From contig CAYVQF010000081.1 in the NCBI GenBank assembly GCA_964454015.1, positions 1 through 18,715 on the forward strand: a DNA stretch of 18,715 bases, in the 5' to 3' direction. Both the position numbers and the translations under genes were made by a program. Each line of letters starts with the position of its first letter. The stretch's first letter is position 1. Origin of the DNA: CAYVQF01 sp964454015. GTDB lineage: Bacteria; Myxococcota_A; Bradymonadia; UBA4248. Below are positions 6,205-13,626 of the stretch, one piece after another. The notes under the pieces were generated by a model. It saw nothing but the letters and a program-made list of their open reading frames with translations, was not told where the DNA came from and made no database searches.

Positions 6205-8670
6205 ATGCACATGGAATACGCGGACTTTTTTCGCAGGGTCACCGGGCGTGAGCCCTACCCCTATCAACGGCGTTTTGCCGAGGCCGCTGCGCTGCCGACG
6301 CTGCTGAACATTCCCACGGGCTTGGGGAAGACGGCCTGTGTCGTGGTGGGTTGGTTGTGGCGGCGTTACTTCGCTGACGCCGCCATTCGGGCGCAGACGC
6401 CGCGGCGTCTGGTCTATTGTCTGCCCATGCGGGTCCTGGTGCAGCAGAGTGCTGCTTTTGCGCAGGAGGTGGTGTCGCGTCTCGCTGCGATGCGTCCCGA
6501 ACGGGTGGATGCGGCCCAGCTCCCGGGGGTGCACGTGCTGATGGGAGGCGAGGTCTCCAACGCCTGGGAGCAGGACCCCCAAAGCGCGGCCATCTTGGTG
6601 GGCACCCAAGACCAGCTTCTGTCGCGGGCGCTCAACCGCGGCTATGGCCTGAGTCGCTATCGCTGGCCCATTGGCTTTGGTCTCCTGCACAACGATGCCT
6701 GTTGGGTCTTCGACGAGACGCAGCTCATGGGCGTGGGCGTAGAGACCAGCGCGCAACTCCAGGGTTTGCGGTCTCACTTGGGGACGCTTCTGGCCTCCAC
6801 GTCCATTTGGATGAGCGCCACCTTGCGCAGTGATCCCATCGCGACGGTCGATCATCGCCCGCCGGCTGAGGGAGGCTGGCCGCAATTGCAGCTCGGCGCG
6901 GAGGATCTCGATGACGCGTCGGTGCGCCAGCGGGTTCATGCGCGCAAGGCGCTGACCGCGGCGCGAAGTGCCTTCACGGCGGCTGACAAGAAGGGCTACG
7001 CCAAGGCCGTCGCCGCGGAGGTATTGGCGGCGCATCACGCCGGCACCTTGACCTTGGTTTTCGTCAATCGGGTCAAGCGCGCCCAGGAGATCTACCAAGC
7101 GCTGCGCAAGGCAGGCCGCAGCGATGCGGACACATTCTTGGTGCACTCTCGCTTTCGCCAGACGGATCGCCAGCGACAGGAGCGATGTCTAGAGGGCGCC
7201 GGTGACCGCATCGTGGTGGCCACTCAGGCCCTGGAGGCCGGTGTGGACATCTCGGCGGCCACCCTCTTCACGGAGCTTGCGCCATGGTCCTCGCTGGTGC
7301 AGCGTTTTGGCCGCTGTAACCGCTACGGCGAGCATGAGCTCGGTCAGGTCTTCTGGATCGACATCGATGAGAAGGCCGATGCGGCGCCTTATGCACCTGC
7401 GCGATACGGAGAGGCGCGGCAGATCTTGCGCGGGCTCGACGCCTGTGGACCCGAGGTGGTGCGCGGGATCGCCGATCCAGCTCCGGCAGAGGTGCGGCCC
7501 GTATTGCGGCGCAAGGATTTGCTGGAGCTCTTCGATAACTCGGCCGATCTCAGTGGTGATGACATCGACGTGGGCCTCTACATTCGCGACGCAGATGATC
7601 TCGATGTGGAGGTCTTTTGGCGGGACTTTGGCGCTGACAGCCCTGAAAATCTCCCCAAAGTCTCGCCGGCGGCGGGCGAGTGCTGTGCCGTCGGCGTGGG
7701 GGCCATCAGAGATTTCGTCAAGCGCTTGGCCAGAGGAAAAGACAAGGCCAGCGAAGAGGGTGAGGGCGAGGACCGGGCGCTGGGCAAGGCCAAGAACACA
7801 GGGCAAGAGGCCACCAAGGCCTGGCGCTGGGATGGCGTCGAGGGGCAGTGGGCGGAGATCTCCCACGAGGCGCTGCGACCGGGCATGGTCGTGCTCCTGC
7901 ACAGCGCCGCAGGGGGTTACGAGCCGGAGCTGGGGTGGACCGGGGAAGGGAAGCGCTCGGTCCCGGTCTTGGGGACTGATGCTGCCCCCTTGGACGCGGT
8001 GACGGCTGATCCCGCGACCCGCATTGGCTGTTGGGTCGATCTGTCGACGCACTTGGCCGATGTCTACGGAGCGGCGGCGACCACCCTCCGGGCCCAAGCC
8101 TTGCCCTCTCATCTCGAGGAGGCCCTACTGACGGCGGCGGCATGGCACGACGTGGGCAAAGCCCATCCGGCATTTCAGAAGATGCTGAGTGCTCACGCGA
8201 CGCCGCCTAGCGCGGGGTTGTGGGCCAAATCGGCCGTCCCCACGGGGCGGCACCAAGAGCGGCCGCATTTTCGCCATGAGCTGGCCTCGGCGCTGGCGTG
8301 GTTGCAGTGCGGCGGTGACAATCTGACGGCCTTCCTCATCGCGACCCATCACGGCAAGGTGCGGCTGTCGCTGCGGGCCATGCCCAGGGAGAGGGAGGCA
8401 CCGGCAGGGCGGGCCTTTGTGTGCGGCGTGTGGGACGGCGATGTGCTGCCAGCGGTGGCCCTGCCCAACGGCGCGACCATGCCCGAAACCTGTCTGGATC
8501 TCTCGGTCACCGCCATGGGCCCGGGCTGCTGGATCGAGCGCATGCTCTCATTGCGCGATGACCCGGACTTGGGGCCGTTCCGCTTGGCCTATTTGGAGGC
8601 GCTGTTGCGCAACAGCGATCAGCGGGCGAGCGCCGCCGAAGCGCGAGAAGGAGGGGAGAATCATGGGTGA
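6205..8670 (+). CDS. cas3: Type I-G Cas3: helicase with C-terminal HD nuclease
   Basis: The 821-residue product unwinds and degrades target DNA after recruitment by the surveillance complex. The helicase part comes first. Motif I is NIPTGLGKT (35-43). The Walker B/DEAD-like motif is FDETQ with D170-E171. Motif III is SAT (204-206), motif V is ATQALEAGVDIS (339-350) and motif VI is QRFGRCNR (366-373). A charged linker lies around residues 510-540. The HD domain follows, with WHDVGK (H648-D649), FRHE (H691) and THHGK (H715-H716). Helicase before HD is the reverse of most Cas3 proteins and is characteristic of the I-G (I-U, GSU0051-like) family. AAGGA six bases upstream supports the ATG at 6205; an in-frame ATG at 6211 is an alternative. 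It is first in the operon, and its end overlaps csx17 by 8 bases. All core motifs are intact. Confidence 0.93.
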   Translation: MHMEYADFFRRVTGREPYPYQRRFAEAAALPTLLNIPTGLGKTACVVVGWLWRRYFADAAIRAQTPRRLVYCLPMRVLVQQSAAFAQEVVSRLAAMRPERVDAAQLPGVHVLMGGEVSNAWEQDPQSAAILVGTQDQLLSRALNRGYGLSRYRWPIGFGLLHNDACWVFDETQLMGVGVETSAQLQGLRSHLGTLLASTSIWMSATLRSDPIATVDHRPPAEGGWPQLQLGAEDLDDASVRQRVHARKALTAARSAFTAADKKGYAKAVAAEVLAAHHAGTLTLVFVNRVKRAQEIYQALRKAGRSDADTFLVHSRFRQTDRQRQERCLEGAGDRIVVATQALEAGVDISAATLFTELAPWSSLVQRFGRCNRYGEHELGQVFWIDIDEKADAAPYAPARYGEARQILRGLDACGPEVVRGIADPAPAEVRPVLRRKDLLELFDNSADLSGDDIDVGLYIRDADDLDVEVFWRDFGADSPENLPKVSPAAGECCAVGVGAIRDFVKRLARGKDKASEEGEGEDRALGKAKNTGQEATKAWRWDGVEGQWAEISHEALRPGMVVLLHSAAGGYEPELGWTGEGKRSVPVLGTDAAPLDAVTADPATRIGCWVDLSTHLADVYGAAATTLRAQALPSHLEEALLTAAAWHDVGKAHPAFQKMLSAHATPPSAGLWAKSAVPTGRHQERPHFRHELASALAWLQCGGDNLTAFLIATHHGKVRLSLRAMPREREAPAGRAFVCGVWDGDVLPAVALPNGATMPETCLDLSVTAMGPGCWIERMLSLRDDPDLGPFRLAYLEALLRNSDQRASAAEAREGGENHG

Positions 8671-10792
8671 GCGACGCGCGTTGGTCCTGGGCGGCTGCCG
8701 CCCTGAGCCGCTGGCTTCTTATCTCAAAGCCCTGGGTATCTTTCGCCTGGTGGCGGAGCAGCTCGATCCCCAGGCGCGGGCTTCGTGGCAGGAGGATCGC
8801 TTTCTGCTGCACACCCACTTCCAGGAGGAAGAGATCGTCGACTTCTTTGCCAACAACTATGTGCCCACGCCCATCGTGACGCCGTGGAACGGTGGCAGTG
8901 GGTTTGGACCAAAGGACAACAAAAGCGCGATTACGGCCTTGGCCGATTCAAAGGCGACGCGCTTTCGGCCCTACAGAGAGGTCATTGCACTAGCGTATTC
9001 GTTTAGAGAAAGACTTGGCATTACTGAAAAACCGGAGGACCGCAAAGAGGAGTTGCTGCAACTCTGCCGCGCAGCAATGCCCGATGAGGTGGTCGCGTGG
9101 TTGGACGCGGCTTATGTCATCGTAGACGGGAAGGCCCAGTATCCCCCCATTCTAGGCACGGGTGGCAATGACGGCCGGCTCGAGTTCGCTCGCAACTTCA
9201 TGGAGCGTGTCGTTGAGCTTCTGCCCGTCAATGGCGCCACTCCGAGTGGATTGAGCACGGTGCTGTTGGCTAGTGCAGTCTTTGGCCACAACGTCCCCGG
9301 TTTGGGTAGCGCTTCCATTGGCCAGTTCATGCCAGGCTCTGCGGGGGGGGCGAACGCAGCGACTGGGTTTGACGGTGCCAGTGTGGTCAATCCCTGGGAC
9401 TACGTGTTGATGATGGAGGGCAGCCTCCTCTTTGCTGCAGCGGCGGTGCGCCGTCTGGAATCGGCTGATCGAGGTACCTTAGCGGCTCCCTTCACAGTGC
9501 GCGCTAGCGCTGCTGGCTATGGATCTGCTTCTTCGGGAGAGAGCAGCCGCGGAGAGATCTGGTTGCCCTTGTGGACGGAGGCGGCGACCATAGGCACCTT
9601 GCGCCTCATGTTCGGTGAGGGGCGCGTTCGTCTCGAGCGACGCCGCGTGAGGGATGGCGTCGATTTCGCCCGAGCCGTTGCGTCGTTGGGAGTGGACAGA
9701 GGAATTAGAGCGTTTTCACGCCAGGGCTTTCATGTTCGCAACGGACTTGCTTACTTGGCGACGCCTCTGGGGCGCTTTCTGGTGCAGCGTCGTCCCGAGG
9801 TCGATTTGCTGCGCGATCTCGACGCCTGGCTCGACACCTGCGGTAGCAAGGTCCGCAGCGGCGATGCGCCGGCCTCGGTGCAGCGGAGCGCGCGTAACCT
9901 CGATGAGGCGATCTTCGCTTTGTGTCGCGGCAGCGGCAGCCGCCCGGTCTTGGACCTCCTCGTCAAGATGGGCGAGCTGGAGGCGGCCCTGGTGAAGTCG
10001 CGGGCGTGGAGCGAGAAGAGCTTCGTCAGACCTCTGCCGCCACCATCGCCAAGCTGGTTGCGTCACGCCGACGACGGCTCGCCCGAGTGGCGCTTGGCCG
10101 TGGCCCTGGCCTCGGTCCACGTCGAGGGCGCAAAATGTCCTCCCTTTCATCGCCACCTCGAACCCACCGTGCGCGTCGGCAAGGGGCGGCGCGCCTGGTT
10201 CGACAAAGAGGGCGAGCTGGATCTCACCTGGCACGACGGTGACCCCGTCAGCGCCATGCTGGAGACCCTGGGCCGGCGGCTGCATCTCCAAGGCGGTGAG
10301 GGCGCCTACGTCGATCAGGGGCACTGTGCGGCTTACCTGAGCGATGTCACAGCCTTCGTCGAAGGTGCGCTGGATCTGCGCCGCTTTGGCTGCTACTTGC
10401 GCGCCTGTGCCCTCTTCGACTGGCGCGAGGCCGGCAACCCGAAGCTGACACCGCCTGAAGGGGCCGGTCGCGAACACCCCGGCGCCCTCTTCGCCCTCCT
10501 CAAGCTCTGTTTCATGGGCCGGGTCAGGGTCCAAGAGGGAGGCCTGGCGGGTCTCACCGTGCCGCTCTCGCCCCAGATCTTCCACAACGCCGCCCGGGGC
10601 GAAGGCCTCCAGGCCAGTCGCCTGGCCGTGCGGCGGCTGCGCGGCGTGGGCCTGAGCCCGGCGCTAGAGCAGGTGGGGGTCAGCGGCGCTGCGGTGCAAC
10701 GGGCCGCAGCGGCCCTCCTCTTCCCCCTGCGTCCCTGTGACCTCAACACCCTGGCGGAGATCGTGGTCTTGGCCAGTGACGATGATCGCTAA
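8663..10792 (+). CDS. csx17: Csx17, large (Cas8-type) subunit of the type I-G complex
   Basis: The product is 709 residues. The start is the ATG at 8663, inside the end of cas3, with a strong AAGGAGGGG 6 bases upstream. The open frame extends further upstream, but that part is a shadow of cas3. Recognised Csx17 features are the opening LGGCRPEPLASYLKALG (9-25), TPWNGGSGF (73-81), LGTGGNDGRLEF (164-175), NPWDYVLMMEG (243-253) and FSRQGFHVRNGLAYLATPLG (351-370). Csx17 (also cas8u2) is the family's large subunit, presumed to recognise the PAM and hold the complex together. The 8-base overlap with cas3 points to translational coupling. Codons between about 8930 and 9720 are richer in A/T third positions and in AGA, CTA and TTA than the flanking parts. 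Confidence 0.92.
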   Translation: MGERRALVLGGCRPEPLASYLKALGIFRLVAEQLDPQARASWQEDRFLLHTHFQEEEIVDFFANNYVPTPIVTPWNGGSGFGPKDNKSAITALADSKATRFRPYREVIALAYSFRERLGITEKPEDRKEELLQLCRAAMPDEVVAWLDAAYVIVDGKAQYPPILGTGGNDGRLEFARNFMERVVELLPVNGATPSGLSTVLLASAVFGHNVPGLGSASIGQFMPGSAGGANAATGFDGASVVNPWDYVLMMEGSLLFAAAAVRRLESADRGTLAAPFTVRASAAGYGSASSGESSRGEIWLPLWTEAATIGTLRLMFGEGRVRLERRRVRDGVDFARAVASLGVDRGIRAFSRQGFHVRNGLAYLATPLGRFLVQRRPEVDLLRDLDAWLDTCGSKVRSGDAPASVQRSARNLDEAIFALCRGSGSRPVLDLLVKMGELEAALVKSRAWSEKSFVRPLPPPSPSWLRHADDGSPEWRLAVALASVHVEGAKCPPFHRHLEPTVRVGKGRRAWFDKEGELDLTWHDGDPVSAMLETLGRRLHLQGGEGAYVDQGHCAAYLSDVTAFVEGALDLRRFGCYLRACALFDWREAGNPKLTPPEGAGREHPGALFALLKLCFMGRVRVQEGGLAGLTVPLSPQIFHNAARGEGLQASRLAVRRLRGVGLSPALEQVGVSGAAVQRAAAALLFPLRPCDLNTLAEIVVLASDDDR

Positions 10793-10824
10793 ACCCTCCT
10801 CTTCCTCAACCAAGGAGTTACCCC

Positions 10825-11796
10825 ATGGACCTATCTGCTCTCCTCAACCATCCTCGCCTTCTCATTCAGGTGCCGCTGCAGCCCCTCCAGGGACACCGCT
10901 TCCAGAGCACGGGCTTCCCCGACATCGGTGCCGCGGAATACAGCTTGGCCGATGGCCGGCGGATGCTGCTGGTGGAGTCATCTCAGAGTATGGCCAACCG
11001 CCTCGAGACGGTGTGCTGGGACGAGGCCTGCGACGATTGGGTCACGCCGCTCAAGGGCCTGCCCTACGTTCGGGTGGTGGATCACGATGGCGCCTTTGTC
11101 ACCAACTCCCTGCTGGAGGCCCACCGCCTCAACAGCCCCTACATCCTCGAGAGCGAGGACAAGTCCTTTTTCGACAAGCTCAAAGCCGAGCTCGGGGCCA
11201 TGGTCACGGGCAAGGTGGATCTGCGCAAGCTGGCTCGGGTTCTCCTCTCCTACGACGTCAACGCCCTCTTGCACGGGGTCTTCTTGGCTAAAAGTGAGCT
11301 CGCCGGGGGCCGCCTGCGGCTGCCGCGGGCCATCTCGGCCTTCATCGAGGCCTCTGATGTTGGTATCGCCACCAGCGGCGGCGTCAAGTTCGATCAGGTC
11401 GACCCCAGCGGAGACGCCAAAAAGGGCTTTGGCCACGTGCCCTATCACCGCGATGAGTACACTGGACGCATGGTGGCCTACTTCAACATCGACGTGGCCC
11501 AGATTCGCGGCTTTGCCTTTGATGACGCCGTTACTTCCCTGCTGCTCGCCTTGGCGCTGTACAAGATCCAGGCCTTCCTCGCCCGCGGCCTGCGCCTGCG
11601 TACTGCCTGTGATCTCATGGTAGCCGGGGCACCCGAGGTCACCCAGCCCAAGGAATTTGCGTTACCAAGCTTGAACGCCCTCGAGGCGGCCCTGCCGGGG
11701 CTCATTGCTGCCGCGAGCTCCCACTTTGCGACGCCGACGGTCACCGAGGTCCGCTACACGCCAAAGAAGGATGGAGAAGGAAAGAAGGGGAAATGA
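10825..11796 (+). CDS. csb1: Csb1, Cas7-type backbone subunit of the type I-G complex
   Basis: The 323-residue product forms the helical filament along the crRNA. The ATG at 10825 follows AAGGAG at 10812-10817. Family signatures of Csb1 (GSU0053-like Cas7) are LQPLQGHRFQSTGFPDIG (18-35) and LVESSQSMANRLE (49-61), then LLSYDVNALLHGVFL and RLPRAISAFIEAS in the middle. The C-terminus ends in a Lys/Gly tail (KKDGEGKKGK). It lies 32 bases after csx17 and 51 bases before csb2. Length and motif order look complete. Confidence 0.93.
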   Translation: MDLSALLNHPRLLIQVPLQPLQGHRFQSTGFPDIGAAEYSLADGRRMLLVESSQSMANRLETVCWDEACDDWVTPLKGLPYVRVVDHDGAFVTNSLLEAHRLNSPYILESEDKSFFDKLKAELGAMVTGKVDLRKLARVLLSYDVNALLHGVFLAKSELAGGRLRLPRAISAFIEASDVGIATSGGVKFDQVDPSGDAKKGFGHVPYHRDEYTGRMVAYFNIDVAQIRGFAFDDAVTSLLLALALYKIQAFLARGLRLRTACDLMVAGAPEVTQPKEFALPSLNALEAALPGLIAAASSHFATPTVTEVRYTPKKDGEGKKGK

Positions 11797-11847
11797 CGTC
11801 AGCATCGTGAACTTGGGTTCAATCCACGCGTTGGTTGAGGTAGAGCT

Positions 11848-13410
11848 ATGTTTGCCATTGAGATTCGCTTTCCCAGTGGGCGCTATCATGCGACCCCATG
11901 GGATGCCCACGTCAATGAAGGTCGGGTCGAGTGGCCGCCCGCGCCGTGGCGTCTTCAGCGAGCGCTGCTGGCGGTGTGGTACCACAAGGCCCGCGATGAG
12001 GTGAGTGAGGCCCAGATCGATGCCCTGATGGCCCGATTGGCTTCGGCCCGACCGAGCTTCTCGCTGCCGCCTGCCGTGTTGGCCCATTCGCGCCACTACA
12101 TGCCGACCAAGAGTGGCAAGGGTGAAGGTTCTACCAAGGTCTTCGACACCTTCGTCGACGTCGGGTCAGGGGTGCTGCGGGTCCACTGGCCCGTGGTGCT
12201 CAACGATGAAGAAGCTGGTGTCCTCGACCTGTTGCTGGCGCGCCTGAACTACTTGGGGCGCGCGGAGTCCTGGGTGGAGGCGCGGCGGGTGAGCTCCGTC
12301 CCTGAGGGAGAGCTGAACGCCGCTCCGTGGACTGGAGAGGCGCTTTTGCGCGGTGTGAGCACGACCCGGGTGCTGTGCGCGATGCCGTCGGAAGCCTTCG
12401 CCCAGTGGCGCCGAGGCTTGGTGCCCGATGCACCGCCCCAGAGCCCGCCCAAAAGGGCTGGTAAGGGCAAAGCCAAGGCGGTCAAAGGGCCAGTGATCCC
12501 AGCGACGCTGCGCGAGGCCCTCGAGGCCGAGAGCGGTGACCTGCGCAAGGATGGCTGGACCCAGGCGCCGGGTTCGGAGTGGGTGGACTATGTGTTGCCC
12601 AATGATGCCCTAGCCGCCAAGGTGCGACCCTTCGTGCGTCGCCAGGAGGACACCGTGACGGTCGCCCGCTTCAAGATCCAATCGGCGGTCCCGCCGCATT
12701 TTCTGCACTCTCTGTGGGTGGCCGAGCGGCTGCACACCGCCTTGGTCAGCCGCTCCGATGGCGCCGTGGTCTTTCGCGGTTGCGATGCCCATGGCGCGCC
12801 GCTGCAAGGGCACCAGCACGCCTATCTGATCCCCGAGGCCAACGGCCAGGGCCCCTTCGTGAGTCACCTCACGCTGTGGGCGCCCATGGGCTTCTCGCCC
12901 GAAGCGCGACAAGCCCTGAAGGGGCTGCGCAAACTCTGGGGGCAGGGAGGACACGACCTCCACACGACTTTGTTGGGCTTCGGATCGCCTGCTGACTTTG
13001 GCGGCAAGGATACGACGCGGGAGCGGTCGCCCCTGCTGGCGGAGTCAGACACCTGGGTGTCGCGCACCCCCTTCGTGCCGACCCGCTTCCCCAAGCGCAC
13101 CCGCACCGGGGTGCCCAAGTGCGACGCATCCGGGCTGCAGATCGGCTCAGCGGAGCACGATCTCAGACGTCTCGTGGTGGCGTGCGGCTTGGCCGAGCCG
13201 GTAGAGGTTGAGAGGGTGGAAGCCACATGGATCGCCGGAAAGGCCGTGCCATGGTGGCGTTTCCGCACGGAGAGGCTCGCCGGGGAAGGCCGGCGCGGAC
13301 CGCGTGGGGCCTACGGCTTCCGGCTTCGCTTCGCTCGCCCCGTGCGCGGCCCCTTGGCCTTTGGCTATGGCGCCCACTTTGGTCTGGGACATTTCATCCC
13401 TGAGACCTAG
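11848..13410 (+). CDS. csb2: Csb2, Cas5-Cas6 fusion subunit of the type I-G complex
   Basis: The 520-residue product combines a Cas5-like part, which caps the 5' handle of the crRNA, with a Cas6-like part expected to cut the array transcript. The N-terminus FPSGRYHATPWDAHVNEG (8-25) followed by VEWPPAPWRL (27-36) is typical of the family (GSU0054-like, also cas5u6u). A basic Pro/Lys linker lies at about 195-218. GHQHAYLIPE (321-330) is a conserved Csb2 signature. The C-terminus has Gly-rich RAMP-like loops, GRRGPRGAYGF (481-491) and GAHFGLGHF (508-516). Candidate catalytic His residues are several and I do not assign one. A GAGG 8-11 bases before the ATG at 11848 supports the start. A 216-base gap with repeat-like sequence follows. 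Confidence 0.9.
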   Translation: MFAIEIRFPSGRYHATPWDAHVNEGRVEWPPAPWRLQRALLAVWYHKARDEVSEAQIDALMARLASARPSFSLPPAVLAHSRHYMPTKSGKGEGSTKVFDTFVDVGSGVLRVHWPVVLNDEEAGVLDLLLARLNYLGRAESWVEARRVSSVPEGELNAAPWTGEALLRGVSTTRVLCAMPSEAFAQWRRGLVPDAPPQSPPKRAGKGKAKAVKGPVIPATLREALEAESGDLRKDGWTQAPGSEWVDYVLPNDALAAKVRPFVRRQEDTVTVARFKIQSAVPPHFLHSLWVAERLHTALVSRSDGAVVFRGCDAHGAPLQGHQHAYLIPEANGQGPFVSHLTLWAPMGFSPEARQALKGLRKLWGQGGHDLHTTLLGFGSPADFGGKDTTRERSPLLAESDTWVSRTPFVPTRFPKRTRTGVPKCDASGLQIGSAEHDLRRLVVACGLAEPVEVERVEATWIAGKAVPWWRFRTERLAGEGRRGPRGAYGFRLRFARPVRGPLAFGYGAHFGLGHFIPET

Positions 13411-13473
13411 TCCGCAACCTCTTTGGCAAGTGAAGAACAGCGAGAGACTGGATGCAGGTCCGGTCAGAGAGGT

Positions 13474-13575
13474 TCCGAGATCCACCTCGGAGGGGTGGCC
13501 CCATTGGGCAAACAGGTGGTGTGTGCCTGTGACCGGCTCAGGGCTTGAGCCGCGGCCAAGCATTCTATTGGGTGA
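13474..13575 (+). ncRNA. Candidate crRNA-like RNA (CreA/CreR-type) with degenerate CRISPR repeats
   Basis: Within the csb2 to cas4-cas1 gap, stem CCACCTC (13482-13488), loop GGA, stem GGGGTGG (13492-13498) is followed at once by CCCCATTGGGCA. The array repeat is stem CCGCGTT, loop ATTA, stem AACGCGG, then CCCCATTGAAGT. The tail CCCCATTG is identical, the stem position is the same, and the stem sequence differs but still pairs. After a pseudo-spacer starting AACAGGTGG (13511) comes a second hairpin, CGGCTCA, loop GGGCT, TGAGCCG (13534-13552). It is followed by CGGCC and ATTGGG, a weaker repeat likeness. Pseudo-repeat, short pseudo-spacer and pseudo-repeat is the known layout of CreA antitoxin and CreR regulatory RNAs in cas operons. 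Expression, ends and target are not shown by the sequence. An alternative is a decayed former array. Confidence 0.5.
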
Positions 13576-13626
13576 TCGCGTGCCGGATGCCAGGGTTCTC
13601 ACTTCCAGCGGACGAACGAGGCGACA

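Noticed and set aside
5764..7146. 460-codon frame on the - strand across the cas promoter and cas3
   Set aside because: It runs antisense to the well-supported Cas3 helicase motifs, and its protein has no recognisable features.
7189..8112. 307-codon frame on the - strand
   Set aside because: It is antisense to cas3, whose motifs and reading frame are clear.
9716..10585. 289-codon frame on the - strand
   Set aside because: It is antisense to csx17 and has no domain signature.
13452..13532. 27-codon mini-frame overlapping the crRNA-like element, considered as a toxin
   Set aside because: It is short and Arg/Gly-rich, and it overlaps the pseudo-repeat itself. Nothing supports translation beyond a weak GAGAG upstream.
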